Below are positions 37,197 through 44,166 of a stretch of 64,000 nt of DNA, piece after piece. Position numbers and translations under genes: made by a program. The notes under the pieces were generated by a model. That model made no database searches. It saw only the letters and a program-made list of their open reading frames with translations, and had not been told where the DNA came from. This DNA is from Paenibacillus sp. MSJ-34 (GTDB lineage: Bacteria > Bacillota > Bacilli > Paenibacillales > Paenibacillaceae), in NCBI RefSeq assembly GCF_018918005.1, contig NZ_JAHLPR010000001.1, forward strand, positions 124,001-188,000, given 5' to 3'. Positions within the stretch are counted from its first letter, which is position 1, and every line of letters begins with the position of its first letter.

Positions 37197-37742
37197 ATGA
37201 AACGGAGAGTGCATAGCCAAGAAATCAAGGATGCCGCCCTGGCCAAATTGGCGGAACGCGGCGTGACGATTCGCGATATTGCCCAAATTGTATACGAGAT
37301 GCAATCTCCGTACAACGAAGATTTGCAATTGAACGAATGCGAAGAGAGCGTCCGGTCGGTACTGCTCAAGAGAGAATTGCTGCATGCGCTGCTCGTTGGA
37401 ATCGAACTCGATGTGCTGGCGGAAAAGGGTCTGCTGTCCGAACCGCTGCAGTCGATCGTCGCCTCGGATGAAAGCTTGTTCGGCTGCGACGAAACGTTGG
37501 CGCTCGGCTCGGTGCTGGGGTATGGCAGTATCGGCGTTACGACGTTCGGTTATTTGGATAAAAATAAAATCGGCATTATTAAAAAACTGGATACGAAGTC
37601 CGGCAAGCAAGTTCATACGTTTCTGGACGATCTCGTCGCCAGCATCGCCGCTTCCGCCTCAAGCCGGCTCGCCCATCATTACCGGGACGCCGAGGAACGA
37701 GCGAACGATCGGCAGGAAGATGCGGATGAACATGCCAGTTAG
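37197..37742 (+). CDS. YutG/PgpA-family phosphatidylglycerophosphatase-like protein
   Basis: 181 residues. The central block (LLHALLVGIELDVLAEKGLL, ESLFGCDETLALGSVLGYGSI, KQVHTFLDDLVASIAASAS) matches YutG, the Bacillus homologue of PgpA that dephosphorylates phosphatidylglycerol phosphate. Unlike E. coli PgpA it has no strong membrane helices, as is usual for YutG. ATG 37197 follows GGAGGGA. It is last in the transporter operon, 24 bp after the binding-protein gene. Confidence 0.85.
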   Translation: MKRRVHSQEIKDAALAKLAERGVTIRDIAQIVYEMQSPYNEDLQLNECEESVRSVLLKRELLHALLVGIELDVLAEKGLLSEPLQSIVASDESLFGCDETLALGSVLGYGSIGVTTFGYLDKNKIGIIKKLDTKSGKQVHTFLDDLVASIAASASSRLAHHYRDAEERANDRQEDADEHAS

Positions 37743-37764
37743 ATAAGTTTATGATGTGCGATTC

Positions 37765-37797
37765 GGCCCCGATTCCTTCATGGAACGGGGCTTTTTT
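37765..37797 (+). terminator. Terminator of the transporter operon
   Basis: GCCCCGATTCC and GGAACGGGGC form a stem around TTCAT, followed by T6. Confidence 0.9.
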
Positions 37798-37936
37798 ACG
37801 CGTAATGCCGGGATCCGAGTTAGAGCGGATGGATGCGGCGCTTTGACAGCCGATGACAAGCTGTAAGCGCAGCCGCGAAATTTTCTCATAAATTTTGGGT
37901 ATTCTATTCGTAGTCAAGTTCCATGGAGGTGGCAAT

Positions 37937-38104
37937 ATGATGAAATGGGTATATTGGGGAAGGCTCTATAATACGAAATTTCAAGCCGGATGCATCGTGA
38001 AACGGATCGAACACGACTCATGGCTTTATGGTTACGACTGTCCCCGGGAAATTGAAATCTTTCGCTCGCGCACGGGCCGATATGGCGTTCGATTTATGCC
38101 TTAA
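37937..38104 (+). CDS. Small hypothetical protein (55 residues)
   Basis: ATG 37937 has a strong SD (TGGAGGTGG) 5 nt upstream. The product (MMKWVYWGRLYNTKFQAGCI...RYGVRFMP) is rich in Tyr, Trp and Arg with two Cys and no membrane segment. No family recognised. A good SD and normal codon use argue that it is real; it stands alone between a terminator and the tRNA promoter. Confidence 0.6.
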   Translation: MMKWVYWGRLYNTKFQAGCIVKRIEHDSWLYGYDCPREIEIFRSRTGRYGVRFMP

Positions 38105-38158
38105 CCCGGCATGTTGGATATGTAAATAATTGCCATCCCTTTTTCCATGGTTTCCTAC

Positions 38159-38188
38159 TTGACTTTACAAGCCGAAATAGTGTATATT
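38159..38188 (+). promoter_or_regulatory. Promoter of the tRNA-fMet/tRNA-Ile2 unit
   Basis: TTGACT (38159-38164), 18 bp, TATATT (38183-38188) with a TG two bases before the -10, about 47 bp upstream of the first tRNA. Confidence 0.8.
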
Positions 38189-38234
38189 TATTTTTGTCGC
38201 TGTTCGATTTAGTTTAGGCAGTGTGCATCGATGT

Positions 38235-38312
<78 letters not shown>

Positions 38313-38341
38313 ATTACTAAGAATAGGATCTTGAGATATAA

Positions 38342-38418
38342 GGGCCCTTAGCTCAGTTGGTTAGAGCGGTCGGCTCATAACCGATTGGTCGGGGGTTCGA
38401 GTCCCTCAGGGCCCACCA
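38342..38418 (+). tRNA. tRNA with CAT anticodon, probably tRNA-Ile2 (lysidine-modified)
   Basis: 77 nt, acceptor GGGCCCT/AGGGCCC with encoded CCA, anticodon loop CTCATAA. The D-arm (TTAGCTCAGTTGGTTAGAGC) and anticodon stem resemble Bacillus tRNA-Ile2, whose C34 is converted to lysidine by TilS to read AUA, more than elongator tRNA-Met. Confidence 0.8.
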
Positions 38419-38507
38419 TTGTCATCCTTGATCTATCATTGGCAGCAATTTGGTTGATAGATAAGCGCAATAATACATAGAGATCGTCACAATTCTCAAA
38501 AAAATGA

Positions 38508-38539
38508 TTGACATCACAACATAATCTTGGTATTATAAT
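38508..38539 (+). promoter_or_regulatory. Promoter of tRNA-Val
   Basis: TTGACA (38508-38513) with TATTAT at 17 bp (38531-38536), overlapping a perfect TATAAT at 20 bp. It lies 20 bp before the tRNA. Confidence 0.85.
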
Positions 38540-38557
38540 TAAGCGTCTTATCGCTAT

Positions 38558-38633
38558 GATCTGTTAGCTCAGCTGGGAGAGCACCATCTTGACAGGGTGG
38601 GGGTCAGTGGTTCGAGCCCACTACAGATCACCA
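38558..38633 (+). tRNA. tRNA-Val (GAC)
   Basis: 76 nt; acceptor GATCTGT/ACAGATC, anticodon loop TTGACAG (GAC), T-arm GTGGTTCGAGCCCAC and encoded ACCA. Confidence 0.95.
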
Positions 38634-38647
38634 TACTTAAAAGCCGA

Positions 38648-38676
38648 AACCCCTTGATACACAAGGGGTTTTTTGT
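38648..38676 (+). terminator. Terminator after tRNA-Val
   Basis: AACCCCTTG and CAAGGGGTT flank ATACA; T6 follows. Confidence 0.9.
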
Positions 38677-38823
38677 TTGCGAAAATTTATTGCGTTACAG
38701 AGGCTCTTTAAAAATCAAAGCTAAGATTGTACAGATGAATCAATCATGTGAACACATACCGGAATTCAATCGTTATAGGGGCGATGATCTTAAAATTGAT
38801 TATTAGTTTTCCATATTTTATTT

Positions 38824-38853
38824 TTAACAATCATATGGTATATTAGTTATAAG
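38824..38853 (+). promoter_or_regulatory. Candidate promoter of the antisense (antitoxin) RNA
   Basis: TTAACA (38824-38829), 18 bp, TATAAG (38848-38853) would start transcription near 38860, pointing at the 3' end of the toxin gene on the other strand. Confidence 0.5.
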
Positions 38854-38859
38854 AACTGC

Positions 38860-38981
38860 CTACAATGTAAAAGGAGTCGGTTGCAGCCGACTCCTAGCAC
38901 AATAGCCGCTTTTAAGGGCGGAGGGCTTACTTTAAGTTAGGCGAAATAGACCGCATACCTTTGTCGAGGGCGGTCTATTTT
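38860..38981 (+). ncRNA. Predicted antisense antitoxin RNA of a type I toxin locus
   Basis: A ~120-nt transcript from the promoter above would hold a perfect 9-bp hairpin (AGGAGTCGG/CCGACTCCT, 38872-38895) and end at the 11-bp stem AAATAGACCGC/GCGGTCTATTT with T4. Its last part is complementary to the stop-codon end and 3' UTR of the toxin mRNA (38975-39082 minus). This convergent 3'-overlap layout is that of txpA/RatA and bsrG/SR4. No ORF with an SD is seen in it. Confidence 0.6.
38944..38981. terminator. Bidirectional terminator shared by toxin mRNA and antisense RNA
   Basis: AAATAGACCGC (38944-38954) and GCGGTCTATTT (38970-38980) are perfect 11-bp inverted repeats whose ends give a T-run on either strand. 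Confidence 0.8.
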
Positions 38982-39082
38982 CGTTTAGCGAGATATATCA
39001 GCAGCGTAATAACTAGGGTTATTAACGCAAGTATCCAAAGTCCGAATTGGAGCATTACGGATAGTGCTTCATATACGCTCAT
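38975..39082 (-). CDS. Holin-like small membrane toxin (TxpA/BsrG type)
   Basis: 35 residues: MSVYEALSVMLQFGLWILAL, then ITLVITLLIYLAKRK. The start MSVYEALSxMLxFG, the single membrane helix and the basic tail are diagnostic of type I holin-like toxins. The SD GGGAGGTGAT is very strong, 5 nt before ATG, but is buried in a CTCCC-GGAA-GGGAG hairpin in the mRNA. The 5' leader sequence GGGCGGTC is complementary to GACCGCCC at the stop codon, allowing the 5'-3' closure known to silence such mRNAs. Too short for usual gene callers. Confidence 0.85.
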   Translation of the reverse strand: MSVYEALSVMLQFGLWILALITLVITLLIYLAKRK

Positions 39083-39091
39083 TGGCATCAC

Positions 39092-39154
39092 CTCCCTTCC
39101 GGGAGATTAGCCGACCGCCCTTGTAAGCCATTCTATTGTACTAGCCAAATTATA
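39092..39154 (-). promoter_or_regulatory. Toxin promoter and SD-sequestering leader
   Basis: On the minus strand TGCTATAAT (extended -10, 39149-39154) sets a start near 39142. The ~60-nt leader contains GGGCGGTC (39113-39120), which can pair with the 3' end of the mRNA, and the CTCCC/GGGAG hairpin (39092-39105) over the SD. Confidence 0.75.
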
Positions 39155-39280
39155 GCATAATGTTTGTTAGCTAAAATTTGATCATGGTCTCCAAGAAAGT
39201 AGAAACATGATTTGGGGACGAATTGGGGACATTTTTCTATCTTCTCTAACGGGCAGATACTGTTATGTAACTATAGTCTG

Positions 39281-40408
39281 TTACATTTTATTTGCGATAG
39301 GGAACCATCCTGGAGTATTGATGATTTTCAGCCATAACGAATCAGCAATCCCCAATTTTTCTTGATCATTTAAAGTTAACTCCGTACGAATTTCGTTTTC
39401 CTTACCCAAAGTTACTTTTTCAACCCAATCTGGATCGATAATCAGTTCTCGTCCAAGAGCAATCAATGGAACTCCCGATTGTAACGCTTTAAGCGCCTCG
39501 TCGGGCGTACGGATCGATCCTACGCCGATAATGGGAACTCTTTGTTTGACGAGCTCGTAAATAATCTCCATTCTGGAACGATTGTCCTCTACTCCACGTC
39601 TAGGCTTAGACCAAAAATCCATTAAAGAGACATGCAAATAATCCAAATCTTTATATGCGAGGGCATCCACCAATTTAAGTGTATCGGCCATTGTAATACC
39701 GGGCGTCGATTCTTCTTCCGGCGATAACCGATATCCCACAAGAAACGGCTGTTTGGCATGCTCAGCCGCCACTTTTATCACTGCATCTACAACAGCGAGT
39801 GGAAATGCCATACGTTTGTCTATATTTCCTCCCCATCGATCATCGCGTCGGTTTGTGTATGGGGAGAAGAATTGTTGAATGAGAAACCGGTTTGCCCCAT
39901 GAATCTCTACCCCGTCGAAACCAGCCTCGATTGCCCTACGAGTGCTATCGCCAAATGCGCGAATAATCTCCACAATTTCTTTCTCTTGGAGTGCTCGAGG
40001 GATCACGCTCAAGCCTTCTTTAGCAACCGCACTCGCACTTACAATCTCGCTGAATGGTACCAATTCCGGCGAACTTTCGCGACCGCCATGAAAAATTTGC
40101 AGAATGGCTTTTGCCCCACGTTTCTTAATGGCTGTTGCCAGGCGTTGCAAACTCGGGATCATATCATCGCGATCAGCCGCTAATTCGCCGCCAAACACCT
40201 TGGCGTTTGGTGTGATGATTGTGCTCCCAGTGACAACGATTCCCACTCCGTGCGAACGACTTTCGTAATATGCGATTAACTCATCAGATACTGTACCGTC
40301 TTGCTTAGAATAAGATATCGTCATTGGTGCATGAACGATACGGTTCTTTGCTTGGATACCATTCTTAAAACGAAACGACTCCATTAAAGGTTGATATTTA
40401 CGGTTCAT
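39281..40408 (-). CDS. Old Yellow Enzyme family NADH/NADPH:flavin oxidoreductase
   Basis: 375-residue FMN-dependent TIM-barrel reductase. Visible are the N-terminal block (KNRIVHAPMTISYSKQDGTV), AILQIFHGGRESSP, FDGVEIHGANRFLIQQFFSP, the phosphate-binding IPIIGVGSIRTPDEAL and IALGREL. Members reduce activated double bonds of quinones, enals and nitro compounds. ATG 40408 has AGGAGTGG upstream. It is divergent from a MerR gene and its promoter carries a MerR-type dyad in a 19-bp spacer, so it is very likely the regulator's target. Confidence 0.92.
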   Translation of the reverse strand: MNRKYQPLMESFRFKNGIQAKNRIVHAPMTISYSKQDGTVSDELIAYYESRSHGVGIVVTGSTIITPNAKVFGGELAADRDDMIPSLQRLATAIKKRGAKAILQIFHGGRESSPELVPFSEIVSASAVAKEGLSVIPRALQEKEIVEIIRAFGDSTRRAIEAGFDGVEIHGANRFLIQQFFSPYTNRRDDRWGGNIDKRMAFPLAVVDAVIKVAAEHAKQPFLVGYRLSPEEESTPGITMADTLKLVDALAYKDLDYLHVSLMDFWSKPRRGVEDNRSRMEIIYELVKQRVPIIGVGSIRTPDEALKALQSGVPLIALGRELIIDPDWVEKVTLGKENEIRTELTLNDQEKLGIADSLWLKIINTPGWFPIANKM

Positions 40409-40491
40409 TGATGTCCACTCCTACTTTTTAATAATTGCAGTTCAGATCCGATCCCCGCCCTAGGCGTCGGTTAACTGTGTGAAATATCGAG

Positions 40492-40506
40492 TTGGCTCGA
40501 GTCCAA
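40492..40506. promoter_or_regulatory. Third copy of the MerR operator, in the OYE leader
   Basis: TTGGCTCGAGTCCAA repeats the half-sites TTGGA/TCCAA found in both promoters (40568 and 40642), but without a recognisable -35/-10 around it. It lies about 50 bp downstream of the predicted OYE transcription start. Confidence 0.55.
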
Positions 40507-40557
40507 TATACATTTTCCTCCTTCCTATGGTCAGGACAATTCTCCCTGTTAGAGCTA

Positions 40558-40588
40558 ATCATAGAAGTTGGAGTCGAATCCAAGTCAA
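40558..40588 (-). promoter_or_regulatory. MerR-type promoter of the OYE gene
   Basis: Minus strand TTGACT (40583-40588), a 19-bp spacer and TATGAT (40558-40563). The dyad TTGGAGTCGAATCCAA (40568-40583) fills the spacer. An over-long 19-bp spacer with a central dyad is the hallmark of promoters activated by MerR proteins. Confidence 0.85.
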
Positions 40589-40637
40589 GGTGCGAAAACA
40601 AAGGAGGTGCCCAGGGAAAAGAGATAGGAGAATCAAT

Positions 40638-40668
40638 TTGACTTGGAGTCGGGTCCAAGATGTATAAT
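40638..40668 (+). promoter_or_regulatory. MerR-type promoter of the regulator gene
   Basis: TTGACT (40638-40643), a 19-bp spacer, TATAAT (40663-40668); the spacer holds CTTGGAGTCGGGTCCAAG, the same dyad as in the OYE promoter. Predicts autoregulation. Confidence 0.85.
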
Positions 40669-40698
40669 GGTCAAAATGCAATTTAGGGAGGGAACGCA

Positions 40699-41202
40699 AT
40701 GGAAGAACTAACGTTTACGATCAAGCAAACCGCCGAGCAAACCGGAATTTCCGAGGATACGATTCGATATTACGAAAAGATCATGCTGCTGCCTCGGGCG
40801 GATCGGAAGGAAAACGGGCATCGCGTCTATCGAAAAGAGGACATCTATATGATCAAACTGATATCCTGCCTAAAAAAAACGGGTATGCCGCTCGAGGCTA
40901 TGCGACCATTTTTGGCGGCTTCAGCCAACACTGATTCCGCGGAATATACGGAGTTGGTGGATCAATTAAGAAGCCATCGTGATAATATTGTGAACCAAAT
41001 CTCCTCACTTCAACGGATCGTTGATTTTATTGATATCAAGTTGAAAGAAGGGAGACCTCGCCAGGAATGCTCGGATAAAAGTCAAGACGACGTTTTAGAA
41101 GAAGAGAAGGAGAAAGCAAAAACAAAGCCCATTTCCGTCGTGGAAATGAGTTATTTTTCGGCATCTGCGAAAACGAACAAGTTACAAAATTCGATTAGAT
41201 AG
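40699..41202 (+). CDS. MerR-family regulator with conserved sensor cysteine (AdhR/NmlR-like)
   Basis: 167 residues. The winged helix-turn-helix (FTIKQTAEQTGISEDTIRYY, then EKIMLLPRADRKENGHRVYR) is followed by a coiled-coil dimerisation helix and a long hydrophilic tail. Cys57 (KLISCLKK) aligns with Cys52 of AdhR, which senses aldehydes and other electrophiles. Two more Cys are absent apart from one at ~121, so it is not a metal-type MerR. It should switch on the divergent OYE gene. The last ~20 residues abut an IS remnant and may not be native. Confidence 0.88.
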   Translation: MEELTFTIKQTAEQTGISEDTIRYYEKIMLLPRADRKENGHRVYRKEDIYMIKLISCLKKTGMPLEAMRPFLAASANTDSAEYTELVDQLRSHRDNIVNQISSLQRIVDFIDIKLKEGRPRQECSDKSQDDVLEEEKEKAKTKPISVVEMSYFSASAKTNKLQNSIR

Positions 41203-41214
41203 AAGGCGAGGGAG

Positions 41215-41575
41215 AGGCGTTATTTGAGCTCGCTAGCATCATGGACCTGTACACGAAACAAATCGTGGGTTGGAAGTTGCGATCGCATGACGACTGATCT
41301 TGTACTGGAAGCATTGCAACAGGCAGTCACCGCAAAAAAGCCGAAGAAGGGTTACATTCATCACTCCGAACGAGGTTCTGAGTATGCCTCTAAAGCAGGA
41401 ATTCATTTATCCCAGACCAAAAATTTAAAACCAAGGAAGAAGCGCAGCAGAAGTTATACCGCGATCGCGAGTTTTTACGATCCAACAGCACCATAGGCTA
41501 CATGTCGCCGATACGCTTTGAGCAACTGTACTACGAACGCGTTGCTTAACTTAGAGGTGTCCACTTTCCTGACAG
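41215..41575 (+). pseudogene. Remnant of an IS3-family (IS150-type) transposase
   Basis: Fragments of the OrfB integrase core appear in more than one frame: ELASIMDLYTKQIVGWKL, then after a stop/frameshift DRMTTDLVLEALQQAVTAKK and YIHHSERGSEYASK, then after a deletion KFKTKEEAQQKLYRD and NSTIGYMSPIRFEQLYYERVA ending at 41549. The following GAGGTGTCCACTTTCCTGACAG resembles the right end of such elements (written here in full only to 22 bases of context: TGTCCACTTTCCTGACAG). The upstream half with OrfA is missing, so it is dead. Confidence 0.85.
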
Positions 41576-41595
41576 AGGAGCATCTTTTGGCTCGC

Positions 41596-41779
41596 AAACG
41601 AAACTAACGATCCTTATTGGGCTCCAATTGAAGATGTTGTCATCCTAACGAAAGTACGCATCGCTATTCATTGGAAATGGGCGATTGTATCGCCTATTTC
41701 CCCTCATTAGCGTGTTTGAGTTTCGTTAGACATTGCAACATGATGATTTACAGGCTATTAGCGTGTATCCGTTTCGTTA
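41596..41779. repeat. 184-bp four-module inverted-repeat element (copy B)
   Basis: Direct modules start at 41596 (AAACGAAACTAACGATCC, then TTATT) and 41646 (TAACGAAAGTACGCATCG, then CTATT), 50 bp apart. Inverted modules end at 41728 (reverse: TAACGAAACTCAAACACG, then CTAAT) and 41779 (reverse: TAACGAAACGGATACACG, then CTAAT), 51 bp apart. The centre forms a strong hairpin, GGAAATGGGCGAT/ATCGCCTATTTCC (41673-41700). It lies directly after the IS3 remnant. Confidence 0.8.
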
Positions 41780-42051
41780 GCCCGCTCGGGCGAATCGTCA
41801 GCCGCCAGCGGTATGATGAAGTGGACTCTGATCGCAGGCTTTACCTTTTTTACCCCACGGGAATCGCTTGCCAGCACGCTATACAGCTTCCATAATCTCT
41901 GCGGCAAACGATCGTTCAGAACTGCATGCAGCAATCCAATCCCGCTCCGTATGTAATAATCCCTGCATCTGAACGAGGGGGATTTTCACAGAAGAGGGCC
42001 GGCAAAACGCTTCCTCGGGCTTGAAGAGCAGCAATACGCTCGATGCAACGC

Positions 42052-42234
42052 TAATGCAATTATCCATTAATTTTTCGATAAAACCCGATTTTTGAGCATA
42101 GTAACTGCAATTATCCAGCTAATCGAGCCGCTTTAATCCGAATTTATGGTTTTTGGGCGGAAATAACTGGAAAATTGCAGTTGCTCGAGCGAAATTCGCC
42201 TAAATCGACTTTTGTAAATGGATTTTTGTAGTTA
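42052..42234. repeat. 183-bp four-module inverted-repeat element (copy C)
   Basis: Direct modules start at 42052 (TAATGCAATTATCCATTAA) and 42102 (TAACTGCAATTATCCAGCT), 50 bp apart. Inverted modules end at 42183 (reverse: CAACTGCAATTTTCCAGTT) and 42234 (reverse: TAACTACAAAAATCCATTT), 51 bp apart. Size and spacing equal copy A exactly although the module sequence differs. The 270 bp between copies B and C hold no supported gene. Confidence 0.8.
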
Positions 42235-42570
42235 CATTGCGGGGGAGCGAGCAAGTAGCTTCCAAGGGGTCATAAGGTGATGTCCGTTATCTTCGCAAGA
42301 ACAACGCCTTGCAACATATAATAACGCCCTCGCGCCCGTTAACGCCTATGCGAACCGGCTTGACGTTCAAGAAAATGACTTCGCACAAACATCATGGGGC
42401 GCAAGGGCGAATCAGTACAACGAAAACGGCAGGCACTACAAACGGCCGCTCACGGGAATCGATCGATTACGCAGCTCACTGCACGCGCCAGCGTTACAGA
42501 CTCGTACAGTCCCGCCGTTCCAGACTCATACACGCGTCAGGCAGGCCGAGCCAGCGCCTTCCCAAACACT
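42235..42570. other. Gene-free stretch, nothing recognised
   Basis: About 335 bp between repeat copy C and the L,D-transpeptidase gene. Frames open on the + strand here run antisense through that gene and lack ribosome-binding sites. No hairpin, repeat or motif stood out. Confidence 0.5.
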
Positions 42571-43212
42571 TCATTCGTCGATGCCGAGATGAATCATCTC
42601 TTCGTACCGGATTTGCCCGGTAAGGGGCAAGCCGTGGTCTTTCTGGTAACGCATGACGGCCACTTCCGTCAACCGGTCGAACCGGCCGTTGCAGATGCCT
42701 TGGTAGTACCCTGCCGCTTGCAGCCGGTTCTGGACCATTTGGACGAGCGCGCCCCGGGAACCGTTGACCAGGATGCGGTAGGTAACGTCCGGAGACCCTG
42801 TAATGGGACCGTCGATCGTAACTTTCGTTCCGATGCGAACATGCTCGTACAGTTCCTCTACTTGATGATCGTACATCCGGATACAGCCTTCGCTGACGAA
42901 CCCGCCGATGGAATACGGCTTATTCGTACCGTGGATGCCGAACGTTCCCCACGGAACGCTCAGCTCCATCCAGCGCGATCCGAAGCCGTCGTACCAATTT
43001 TTCCGTTTGTCGACGATGTTGAATATACCCATGGGAGAAGGCGTATCCTTCGTGCCGACACCGATATTGTACGTTTTGACGACTTTCCCGTCCTCCAGAA
43101 GCTGCAATTTCCGTTTCCACAAATTGATATGAATTTCCGTATCCGCATGCGTAACGCTGGGGAATGTCGCCAGCAACATTGATGCGAGAGCGATATTGAG
43201 CAGCCATTTCAT
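42571..43212 (-). CDS. Secreted L,D-transpeptidase (YkuD domain) with peptidoglycan-binding domain
   Basis: 213 residues. A signal peptide (MKWLLNIALASMLLATFPSV, cleavage after THA) exports it. The YkuD catalytic block is FGIHGTNKPYSIGGFVSEGC, then IRMY, with the active Cys in SEGCIRM and the conserved His. The last ~60 residues (GALVQMVQNRLQAAGYYQGI...) are a PG_binding_1 repeat. It forms 3-3 cross-links or modifies peptidoglycan. Start ATG 43212, with AAGGTGA upstream; in-frame ATGs further up lack an SD. Confidence 0.92.
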   Translation of the reverse strand: MKWLLNIALASMLLATFPSVTHADTEIHINLWKRKLQLLEDGKVVKTYNIGVGTKDTPSPMGIFNIVDKRKNWYDGFGSRWMELSVPWGTFGIHGTNKPYSIGGFVSEGCIRMYDHQVEELYEHVRIGTKVTIDGPITGSPDVTYRILVNGSRGALVQMVQNRLQAAGYYQGICNGRFDRLTEVAVMRYQKDHGLPLTGQIRYEEMIHLGIDE

Positions 43213-43376
43213 TCGATTCACCTTATCTTTTTGTTTTCTAATTACGATTTCCAAAACGTTGAAATTCATGTAAATGCTCTTCGATTTGAATAAATCTCCG
43301 GCCGTAAAGGGAAATTATTACAGGAGAGAGGCCGTTTCGAACGGGCCGGCCAATAAACTATACGGAGGAGATTATA

Positions 43377-43889
43377 ATGCGGATCACAAAAGTTGCGGCT
43401 GCACTTATGCTGGCCGTCACGATAGGGATGCATGGGGGTGCGAATTTACACGCAATGGGAGTAGAATCGCAGCGAATCAACGGCATGTCGCGGGAAGATT
43501 ATCCCGAAGGCGCCAAATCGGTGAAGAAAGCGGTGAAGGAATTCGAGAAACTGCATAACATTAAAATTATGCTGCCGGTAAAATTGCCGTTTGACGATAC
43601 GCGAAGCTTCGGCTTTATCGCCAACGATAAATTGGAATTGGAATTCTCGAACGAACGGATCCGGAAAGTTTGCAAAATCTATATATGGACGATCGATAAT
43701 AAGCCGGACCAAGCGATGCCGTACAAAACGATTTCGTTAAAAGACGGGACGCAAGCGAAGTTGAACGAGAACGAACAATTTTGTTTCCTCAGCTTCGAGA
43801 AAAACAATTTGTACTATAATATCGGGATCAACAAGCAAAATCAAACGACTGACGATTTGATCGCCGTTGCGGAATCCCTTATCAAGTAA
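43377..43889 (+). CDS. Secreted protein, function unknown
   Basis: 170 residues with a signal peptide (MRITKVAAALMLAVTIGMHG...) and a soluble mature part containing two Cys. No family recognised. GGAGGAG precedes ATG 43377. Divergent from the L,D-transpeptidase gene. Confidence 0.75.
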   Translation: MRITKVAAALMLAVTIGMHGGANLHAMGVESQRINGMSREDYPEGAKSVKKAVKEFEKLHNIKIMLPVKLPFDDTRSFGFIANDKLELEFSNERIRKVCKIYIWTIDNKPDQAMPYKTISLKDGTQAKLNENEQFCFLSFEKNNLYYNIGINKQNQTTDDLIAVAESLIK

Positions 43890-43904
43890 GGGTTGTTCGC
43901 CCAA

Positions 43905-43932
43905 ACACATTGTATTTGACAAACATACAATA
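43905..43932 (+). promoter_or_regulatory. Possible sigma-K promoter of the YjcZ-like gene
   Basis: CATACAATA (43924-43932) fits the sigma-K -10 CATAnnnTA exactly, with AC (43905-43906) 17 bp upstream as the -35. Consistent with late mother-cell expression of yjcZ in B. subtilis; not tested. Confidence 0.4.
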
Positions 43933-43969
43933 CCTTGGATTACAAATCAGTTATGAAAGGAGCATAAAA

Positions 43970-44086
43970 ATGGGAGCAGTCGGAGAAGTAGGCGGCTACT
44001 ACGGTGGCGTGTTTACTAGCGTGGGTGTCATTTTAGTCCTTTTCATACTTCTGGTTATCGTGTCGCGTTCGATTTGCGGATATTAA
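43970..44086 (+). CDS. YjcZ-family small sporulation/spore-associated peptide
   Basis: 38 residues: a Gly/Tyr-rich start (MGAVGEVGGYYGGVF), then one hydrophobic helix (VGVILVLFILLVIVS) and a short RSICGY tail. This Gly-Tyr plus VLFILLIIV layout defines YjcZ peptides of spore formers. GAAAGGAG lies 8 nt before ATG. Too short for most ORF finders. Confidence 0.8.
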   Translation: MGAVGEVGGYYGGVFTSVGVILVLFILLVIVSRSICGY

Positions 44087-44124
44087 AAAAATGGCACATA
44101 GCATTTCGTTCCGGAACATGCAAT

Positions 44125-44147
44125 AAGGTGCTCCTTGAGAGCACCTT
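44125..44147. terminator. Stem-loop between convergent genes
   Basis: AAGGTGCTC and GAGCACCTT form a perfect 9-bp stem around CTTGA. There is no good T-run, so termination is uncertain. Confidence 0.4.
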
Positions 44148-44166
44148 ACCTCATGAAAAGGCATGA

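Noticed and set aside
38597-38806. 69-codon + strand frame starting inside tRNA-Val
   Set aside because: It starts within the tRNA, crosses the tRNA terminator and has no SD or family similarity.
39211-39231. Tandem TTGGGGAC motif near the tRNA cluster as a possible phage attachment site
   Set aside because: No integrase gene, no duplicated tRNA 3' end and no prophage genes are visible; two short repeats are not enough.
42394-43182. 262-codon + strand frame
   Set aside because: It is antisense to the clear L,D-transpeptidase gene, has no SD and a composition typical of a complementary-strand frame.
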